From the NCBI GenBank assembly GCA_036351575.1, contig JAZBPJ010000008.1, positions 1 through 29,164 on the forward strand: 29,164 nucleotides of DNA, in the 5' to 3' direction. The notes beneath the pieces are model-generated. The model saw only the letters and a program-made list of their open reading frames with translations, was not told where the DNA came from and did no database searches. Shown one piece after another: positions 23,462 through 29,164 of the stretch; the stretch's first letter is position 1; each line of letters opens with the position of its first letter. A program made the position numbers and the translations under genes. The DNA is from JABDPF01 sp036351575. GTDB lineage: Bacteria > Pseudomonadota > Gammaproteobacteria > Xanthomonadales > SZUA-36.

Positions 23462-24911
23462 GCAGGCGCCCAGCGGACTGTCCGCGCGCCTGCCCGATAC
23501 GCTGCTGCTGATCGCGGCGATCGGTTTCCTGGTGTTCGTCCTCGGCTTCCTGGTAACCCCCGGCCTGTTCGAGACCATGGAAGTGACCCGGTCCGACGGC
23601 GGCACGCAGACCCTCGTCGACCCGGAGAGCTTCCACTACGCCGAGGACGCCGCTGCTCCGTCCCTGTTCACCACGGAGGCCGGCGGCCGCGGCCTGTTCA
23701 ACGCGGTCTACGAAGGCCTGGTGACCGGTTCGCGCAGCGGCGGCGCGGTCGGCATTATCGCCCTGATCCTGCTGACCGGCGGCGCCTTCGGCATCGTCAT
23801 GGCGACCGGCTCCATCGACCGCGCCCTGCGCCGCGTCATCTCGAATGACCATGCCGATGCCCGCCTGCTGCTGGCCGGGCTGTTTTTCCTGTTTTCGCTG
23901 GGCGGGGCGGTATTCGGCATGGGCGAAGAGGTCATTCCCTTCGTGCTGATGCTGGTGCCGGTCATGTCACGCCTGGGCTATGACCGGGTAACCGTGGTCC
24001 TGGTCACGCTGGCCGCCACCCAGGTCGGCTTCGCCACGTCCTGGATGAACCCGTTCAGCATCGCCATCGCCCAGGGTATCGCCGACCTGCCGCTGCTCAG
24101 CGGCATGCCCCTGCGTATTTTCATGTGGAGCGTGTTCACGCTGTTCGGAATGGTGTTCACGGCAATTTATGCGAGCCGCCACCGTATCGTGCCGGACAGC
24201 AGCGAAGCGTCCGTCGTGGACGAGAAGCCCGTGCTTTCGACGGGTGACTGGCTGGTGCTGGCTGCGCTGGCCGCGACCGTGGCCTGGATCATCTGGGGCG
24301 TTGTCAGCGCCGGTTATTACCTGCCCGAAATTGCCACCCAGTTCGTCGTGCTCGGCATCGCCTGCGCGTTCATCGGGCGCGTCTTTCGCCTCAACGGCAT
24401 GACCGGCAACGCCGCGGCGGCTTCTTTTCGGGAAGGCGCCCAGGCCCTGGTGCCCGCGGCGCTGATCATCGGGGCCGCCCGCGGCATCGTCTACCTGATG
24501 GGTGGCGACGATCCGAATGCTCCCAGCCTGCTGAACACTTTCCTGTTTTTCGGCAGCGAATCACTCGGCGGGCTGCCCTCCTGGTTCGCCGCCTGGCTGA
24601 TGCTGGTCGGCCAGGGCGTATTCAATTTCTTTGTCACCTCAGGCTCCGGCCAGGCAGCCCTGACCATGCCCATCATGGCTCCGCTGGCCGACATGATCGG
24701 CGTGACGCGCCAGGTCGCCGTGCTCGCCTTCCAGCTGGGTGACGGCCTGACCAACATCCTGGTCCCGACCTCGGCCGTACTGATGGGCGCGCTGGGCGCC
24801 GCGCGCGTCGAGTGGCTGACCTGGGTGCGCGCCATTGGCTGGTTTTTCGCCGGCCTGGCCGCGCTGGCCAGCATCTTCGTGATCGCCGCCGTGCTGGCGG
24901 GTTTCAGTTGA
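23454..24911 (+). CDS. DcuC/YfcC family inner-membrane carrier
   Basis: The 485-residue protein has about 12 membrane helices and matches the DcuC/YfcC (PF03606) carriers. Signs are GRGLFNAVYEGLVTGSRSGG, FSLGGAVFGMGEEVIPFVLM, ATQVGFATSWMNPFSIAIAQ, and the C-terminal VGQGVFNFFVTSGSGQAALT with LGDGLTNILVPTS. The family includes C4-dicarboxylate carriers and basic amino acid antiporters, so charged substrates fit. In this operon it would carry beta-aspartyl dipeptides, or aspartate/arginine, across the inner membrane; this is inferred from linkage. The ATG overlaps the regulator's stop by 8 bases, with GAGGTGG just upstream. The amidohydrolase gene follows after 10 bases. Confidence 0.88.
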   Translation: MNEQAPSGLSARLPDTLLLIAAIGFLVFVLGFLVTPGLFETMEVTRSDGGTQTLVDPESFHYAEDAAAPSLFTTEAGGRGLFNAVYEGLVTGSRSGGAVGIIALILLTGGAFGIVMATGSIDRALRRVISNDHADARLLLAGLFFLFSLGGAVFGMGEEVIPFVLMLVPVMSRLGYDRVTVVLVTLAATQVGFATSWMNPFSIAIAQGIADLPLLSGMPLRIFMWSVFTLFGMVFTAIYASRHRIVPDSSEASVVDEKPVLSTGDWLVLAALAATVAWIIWGVVSAGYYLPEIATQFVVLGIACAFIGRVFRLNGMTGNAAAASFREGAQALVPAALIIGAARGIVYLMGGDDPNAPSLLNTFLFFGSESLGGLPSWFAAWLMLVGQGVFNFFVTSGSGQAALTMPIMAPLADMIGVTRQVAVLAFQLGDGLTNILVPTSAVLMGALGAARVEWLTWVRAIGWFFAGLAALASIFVIAAVLAGFS

Positions 24912-24921
24912 GGCCACTGCC

Positions 24922-26103
24922 ATGTTGACGCTGATTCGAAAGGCGCACTTGATCGACCCGGAACCGCTCGGTTTCCACGACGTGCTGATCGCCGGTTCGC
25001 GTATTGCCCGCGTGGCACCGCAAATTGATCTTTCCGGCAGCGACGTGAATATCATCGAGGCCGAAGGTCGCTGGCTGCTGCCGGGCTTCGTCGACGTGCT
25101 GACGCACCCCTGCGGCGGCGGCGGCGAGGGCGGCTTTGGCAACCGTACCGCCGAACTCGAGGCCGCCGACTTCCTGCGCGCCGGTATCACCACGCCGGTA
25201 GGCGCCCTCGGCACCGACTCGATCACCCGCCGGCTCGAGGTGCTTTACGGCCAGGTCATGAAGCTGCGCGCACATGGCCTCTCGGCCCTGATGTACAGCG
25301 GGTCCTACCGCGTGCCCGTGGCCACGCTGACCGGTGACGTCGCCCGTGACCTGGTCCTGGTCGAACCGGTCGTCGGTCTGGGCGAGCTCGCGATCGCGGA
25401 CCACCGGTCCTCGCACCCGACAGCGGCTGAATTGCTGCGCATCGCATCGGATGTGCACCTGGGCGGGACCCTGAGCGGAAAGGGCGGAACCCTGTTTTTG
25501 CACGTCGGCGACGCCCGGCCTGGCCTGGAGCCGATCGAGATCGCGCTGGAACAGAGCGAGCTGCCGCGCCGGCTGTTTTACCCCACGCACTGCAACCGCC
25601 GCGCCGGCTTGCTGGAGCAATCCATCGAGCATGTGAAACACGGCGGTTTCGCCGATTTCACCGTATCCACGACCCCCGAATTCATCGAGGCCGGCGAGGT
25701 GCCGGCGCTCGAGGCCCTGCGCAGCGCGATCGACGCCGGCGCTTCCGCGAAGCGGCTGACTTTTTCCTCCGATGCCGGTGGCTCGCTTCCGCATTATGTC
25801 GGCGGCGAGCTCACCGGGCTCAGGCCGGCGCGCCCGGACAGCCTGCTGGATCTGCTGCGCAGCGCAAGCGGCAACGAATCACATCCCCCGGCGGATATCG
25901 TTGCCGCCATGACACGCAACCCCGCCAGCGCGCTGAAACTGCCGCGCAAAGGGTGCATTGAACCCGGCGCCGATGCCGATCTGCTGCTGATGGACCCGGC
26001 CGGCGCGCAATTGAATGACGTTTTCTCACTGGGCCAGCGGCTCATGAAAGACGGAAACGTCAACATCCCCATGAAACAGGCTCACGAAGAACCGAGGAGT
26101 TAA
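24922..26103 (+). CDS. Isoaspartyl dipeptidase-like amidohydrolase (IadA family) with altered metal ligands
   Basis: The 393-residue protein aligns throughout with IadA, the peptidase M38 beta-aspartyl dipeptidase: LPGFVDVLTHPCGGGGEGG, GALGTDSITR, GSYRVPVATLTGDV, AIADHRSSHP, FLHVGD, YPTHCNRR and FSSDAGGSLP. The substrate-binding Glu69 and Tyr129, metal-site His194 and His223 and catalytic Asp284 are kept. The HxH motif is reduced to Leu60-Thr-His62, and the carbamylated Lys is Glu155. It therefore may hold one metal or a differently bridged pair. The natural guess is cleavage of beta-Asp-X dipeptides in the cytosol. The iadA name is not assigned because of the altered site. The TonB-dependent receptor gene starts 2 bases after its stop. 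Confidence 0.88.
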   Translation: MLTLIRKAHLIDPEPLGFHDVLIAGSRIARVAPQIDLSGSDVNIIEAEGRWLLPGFVDVLTHPCGGGGEGGFGNRTAELEAADFLRAGITTPVGALGTDSITRRLEVLYGQVMKLRAHGLSALMYSGSYRVPVATLTGDVARDLVLVEPVVGLGELAIADHRSSHPTAAELLRIASDVHLGGTLSGKGGTLFLHVGDARPGLEPIEIALEQSELPRRLFYPTHCNRRAGLLEQSIEHVKHGGFADFTVSTTPEFIEAGEVPALEALRSAIDAGASAKRLTFSSDAGGSLPHYVGGELTGLRPARPDSLLDLLRSASGNESHPPADIVAAMTRNPASALKLPRKGCIEPGADADLLLMDPAGAQLNDVFSLGQRLMKDGNVNIPMKQAHEEPRS

Positions 26104-26105
26104 CT

Positions 26106-28928
26106 ATGAACACCACCGAACGCACGGTTACAAGGAAAAAGCTGGCGGCTGCCTGCGCGCTCGCCCTGGCAGCCGGCGCTGCGCCCTGGACCCTGTTCGC
26201 CCAGGAAACGGACACCGAGGCAGATGATTCCTTTGTCATGGAGGAGGTCATGGTCACCGGCACCCGCATCAAGGGGCTGGACATGAAGGGCGCGGCCCAG
26301 GCGGTGCAGGTCAACCAGCGCGACATCCTGGAATCGGGGGCCGAGAACATCGGCCAGCTGATGCAGGACCTGACGGTGACCGGCGGCGGTCTCGGCACCT
26401 TTACCACCTCCACAGCGGGTCCCCTGTCCAGCGAGACACCGGTAGGCTCATCGGCCGTGTCCCTGCGCGGATTGGGCACGGGCTCGACCCTGACACTGAT
26501 CAACGGGCGGCGCGCCTCGGTGGCTTCCTTTGCCCGGGGCCAGGCGTCGTTCATCGACGTGAATTCAATCCCCACGTCCGCGGTCGAACGCGTCGAAATC
26601 CTGCTCAGCGGCGCTTCGGCCTCCTACGGCGCCGACGCGGTGGCCGGCGTGGTCAACTACGTGTTGCGCGAGGATTTCGAAGGTCTCGAGGTCTCGGCAT
26701 CCTACGGCGACTCGAGCGCCAGCTCGGACAACAGCAGGACCAATCTCAACCTGCTGTGGGGCTGGGGCAACGACCGCCACCACGTGATGGCGCTTGTCGA
26801 TTATTACCAGCGCGATCCGCTCTACGACCGCGACCGCAAGATTTCCGCGGAATCGATCCGGCCCAGCCAGCAAGGTTTCTATCCCTCGTTCAACGACCTC
26901 TACTGGATGTATTACGACCAGACCGAGGAACCGCAGGACGGCGGCTGCCCCGCCGACGATTTCGGTTTCGGCAACCTCGGCGAGTACTGCGAGGTCAACA
27001 CCAATGCCTACACCTCGGTGCTCGACGAATACGACAGCCTCGGCGGCATGGTCACCTACCGTTTCGACATCAGCGACAACCTGACCTGGTACAACGAGCT
27101 GATCTACCAGGAAACCGATGCCGACGGCACCAGCTCGCCGGCCAACTTCTCTCGGGCGCCGTTCGATCCGGAAAGCCCGCTCTGGCCCGAAGCCCTGAAA
27201 GCCAGCATGGTCGAGGAAGGCAGCTTTGAAGGGTTGGAGCGCTGGGAAGATTTTTACGGCTATCCGATTTACGCCTGGGGCAAACTGCCCGAACCGCGCG
27301 CCGTCAACGTGACCTCCGAGTCGATGCGATTCGTCTCCGGTTTCGACTGGAACATCAGCGACGACTGGAACCTCGACACGGCTCTGACCTACGGCCGCAA
27401 CGAGTCCGAGCAGTACGGCATCAGCGGCCTGGTCATCGCAGAAGCCTTCTACAACGCCAGCCTGGGCAATATCTGTACCGATGGATCCCTGGTGGATCGC
27501 TGGGAACTCGATCTCGTCCGTCCCGACGCGTACTACATCGGCGAAACCTGCGAAGACCTCGGCAAGACCACGCTGTGGTACAACCCCTTCGGCGGGCAGG
27601 AAAGCCAGGCCGAGGGCATCGATGAACTGATCCGCACCGACGCCCGCCGCGCCGGCAAGTCCGAACTGTGGGCCATCGACGCGACGGCATCGGGGCCGCT
27701 GTTCGAGTTCCGCGGCTACACCGTGCAATCGGCCTTTGGTGTCGAATGGCGCAACGAGTCGGTTCGCGACGTGCCGTCCGGCGTTGCCGTGGCGACCACC
27801 TTCAACCCCGAGCCGATCCTCGGCTTCAGCTCCACCTCGGCTGACGCCGAACGCGATCAATATGCCGCTTTCGTCGAGCTGTTCTGGCCGCTGAGCGACA
27901 ACTTCGATGTCCAGCTGGCCGGCCGCTACGACCATTACGACAGCTTCGGCGGCGACTTCAACCCGAAAGTGGCCTTCCGCTGGAGCCCGGTCGACAGCCT
28001 GATTCTGCGCGGCAACTATTCCACCTCCTTCCGCGCGCCTTCGCTGGCGCAGGTTGGCGCCGGCACGCTGCTCAGCTCTTACCGGGTCGACTGCGCCGCG
28101 ACGCCCGGAGCCTGCGATGGCGATGCGATGGCCGACGGCGAAGCGCTGCTGTCCGAGGACGTGGCCAACGATAACCTCGAACCAGAGACCGCCGATACCT
28201 GGGGCATCGGCCTGCTGTGGACACCCACGGAAAATATCGACGTCACGGCCGATTACTGGACCATCAGTTACGAAAACGTGATCGGAATCGACGAGGACGA
28301 TTTCATCCGGCGCGCGCTGGCCGGGGAATACGCCGTGGTCGGCGCCGGGGAGCTCCTGACCGGCACACCGGGACTGGAAGTCGTCAACGGCTTCGTTACC
28401 GACGCCCACTTCGAGCTCACGAACCTGGGATACCAGGACATCAGCGGTATCGACATGACCTATAGCCAGTACATCAACCTGGGTCCCGGCACGCTGTCCC
28501 TGCTGGCGGACGCCACCTACCTGATGGAGTACAAGCGCCAGTCGTCGCCGGCCTCCCCGGTGATCGACGAGGCCGGTGAGTACACCTATCCGCAATGGCT
28601 GGTCACCGCCCGCGTCCGCTATGACTGGAGTGACTGGTCCGCCTCCCTGAGGGCCCGCTATACCGACAGCTACAAGGACGATCCTGCGCCGCGCACGCTG
28701 GACGCGCTCGGCATACCGCGCGGCACCATCGTCACCGTGGACAGCTGGCTGGTCTGGGACCTGAACGTGGCGTATGACTTCACCGAGAACAGCTACCTGT
28801 CGCTGAACGTGCGCAACCTGCTTGACGAGGAGCCGCCCCTGGTGCTCGGCACCAGCGCGAACGTCGACCAGATCAACCACAGTTCGATGGGCCGTTTCTG
28901 GACCCTGCGCTACACGCACCGCTTCTGA
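26106..28928 (+). CDS. TonB-dependent outer-membrane receptor
   Basis: The 940-residue protein has a signal peptide (to about Ala32, LFAQ). A TonB box-like MEEVMVTGTRIK follows (residues 45-56). The plug domain (about 57-190) includes VSLRGLGTGSTLTLINGRR, VERVEILLSGASASYGADAVAGVVNYV. A long 22-stranded barrel ends in RYTHRF, with a terminal Phe. It resembles the large receptors of marine and soil Gammaproteobacteria that import oligomers. No SusD partner is present. It sits between the dipeptidase and cyanophycinase-like genes, 2 and 15 bases away, so its probable ligand is a beta-aspartyl peptide. GAGGAG within the end of the upstream gene serves as ribosome binding site. Confidence 0.93.
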   Translation: MNTTERTVTRKKLAAACALALAAGAAPWTLFAQETDTEADDSFVMEEVMVTGTRIKGLDMKGAAQAVQVNQRDILESGAENIGQLMQDLTVTGGGLGTFTTSTAGPLSSETPVGSSAVSLRGLGTGSTLTLINGRRASVASFARGQASFIDVNSIPTSAVERVEILLSGASASYGADAVAGVVNYVLREDFEGLEVSASYGDSSASSDNSRTNLNLLWGWGNDRHHVMALVDYYQRDPLYDRDRKISAESIRPSQQGFYPSFNDLYWMYYDQTEEPQDGGCPADDFGFGNLGEYCEVNTNAYTSVLDEYDSLGGMVTYRFDISDNLTWYNELIYQETDADGTSSPANFSRAPFDPESPLWPEALKASMVEEGSFEGLERWEDFYGYPIYAWGKLPEPRAVNVTSESMRFVSGFDWNISDDWNLDTALTYGRNESEQYGISGLVIAEAFYNASLGNICTDGSLVDRWELDLVRPDAYYIGETCEDLGKTTLWYNPFGGQESQAEGIDELIRTDARRAGKSELWAIDATASGPLFEFRGYTVQSAFGVEWRNESVRDVPSGVAVATTFNPEPILGFSSTSADAERDQYAAFVELFWPLSDNFDVQLAGRYDHYDSFGGDFNPKVAFRWSPVDSLILRGNYSTSFRAPSLAQVGAGTLLSSYRVDCAATPGACDGDAMADGEALLSEDVANDNLEPETADTWGIGLLWTPTENIDVTADYWTISYENVIGIDEDDFIRRALAGEYAVVGAGELLTGTPGLEVVNGFVTDAHFELTNLGYQDISGIDMTYSQYINLGPGTLSLLADATYLMEYKRQSSPASPVIDEAGEYTYPQWLVTARVRYDWSDWSASLRARYTDSYKDDPAPRTLDALGIPRGTIVTVDSWLVWDLNVAYDFTENSYLSLNVRNLLDEEPPLVLGTSANVDQINHSSMGRFWTLRYTHRF

Positions 28929-28943
28929 AGCAACGTGCAGCAG

Positions 28944-29164
28944 ATGAATCCGGGTTCACGGTTGCCGGCAAACACCCGGGCCACGCTGGTGGCCTGGGTG
29001 CTCTTTCTCGCGACTGCCGTGCCGCAGGCATGGGGTGATGGTTCCCTGCTGATCGTCGGCGGCGCCCTGCAAGAAGACAACGCGGCGGTGCACCGGGCGC
29101 TGGTCGACGCCATGCTGCCGGAAGGCAAAATGGTGATCATTCCGGCCGCCAGCGGCCGGCCCGC
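28944..29164 (+). CDS. Exported cyanophycinase-like peptidase S51 (partial, cut by window edge)
   Basis: Only 73 residues are visible. A signal peptide (RATLVAWVLFLATAVPQAWG) is followed by GSLLIVGGALQEDNAAVHRA, then GKMVIIPAASG. This is the N-terminal strand and the IPxAS motif of cyanophycinases (peptidase S51), enzymes that cut cyanophycin into beta-Asp-Arg dipeptides. The catalytic Ser motif lies beyond the window. The signal peptide predicts an exported, CphE-like enzyme. It follows the receptor gene by 15 bases in the same direction. A GTG 9 bases upstream is an alternative start. PepE-type aspartyl dipeptidase, in the same family, is less likely because of the VGGAL start and the export signal. 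Confidence 0.7.
   Translation, partial: MNPGSRLPANTRATLVAWVLFLATAVPQAWGDGSLLIVGGALQEDNAAVHRALVDAMLPEGKMVIIPAASGRP

Noticed and set aside
26565..28919. 784-codon open frame on the minus strand across the TonB-dependent receptor
   Set aside because: The plus strand encodes a full receptor with plug, barrel and terminal Phe; the antisense product is low-complexity in V, G, A and has no domain.

Overview
The window looks like chromosome of a GC-rich, free-living, aerobic Gammaproteobacterium. The evidence is an outer membrane (TonB-dependent receptor, lipoproteins, a predicted barrel fused to a cytochrome), a type IV pilin with a sigma-54-type promoter, a MarC protein, a PBP7-type peptidase and a RecB-like helicase paired with an AddB-like nuclease. 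The family is inferred from gene content only. No rRNA, tRNA, CRISPR array, insertion sequence or phage gene was seen.

Left part (1-9.2 kb). A fluoride channel gene (crcB) is followed by a DUF190 gene. An AT-richer patch (about 0.84-2.2 kb) holds one unknown secreted protein. Then come a minus-strand dehydrogenase pair (D-2-hydroxyacid dehydrogenase and SDR), a lone type IV pilin behind a -24/-12 promoter-like site, and a minus-strand pair of lipoproteins, one of them only 51 residues long. A small TM2-like membrane protein also has a -24/-12 site. A secreted CapA-type metallophosphatase converges on marC.

Middle (9.2-22.4 kb). Two coupled genes (4-base overlap) encode an AddB-like nuclease with a probable iron-sulfur site and a RecB/AddA-like helicase-nuclease. 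They are followed by DUF4124 and DksA-like zinc-finger genes, a FitAB/VapBC-type toxin-antitoxin pair with a repeated operator, and housekeeping genes in a plus-strand run (YjjX-like NTPase, PBP7-like peptidase, aldo/keto reductase). Further on are a lipoprotein, a cytochrome c-barrel fusion, a cupin/GST pair and a DUF4442 hotdog protein.

Right part (22.5-29.16 kb) is the most interesting. It is a tight plus-strand operon: RpiR-type regulator, DcuC/YfcC-type inner-membrane carrier, isoaspartyl-dipeptidase-like amidohydrolase, TonB-dependent receptor, and the start of an exported cyanophycinase-like S51 peptidase cut by the window edge. I read it as a scavenging system for cyanophycin or related beta-aspartyl peptides. 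The polymer would be cleaved outside the cell, the dipeptides imported across both membranes, and then split to aspartate and (for cyanophycin) arginine. Two enzyme details are unusual. The dipeptidase lacks the first His of the HxH metal motif and has Glu at the carbamylated-Lys position, and the regulator's SIS ligand loop is not the usual phosphosugar type.
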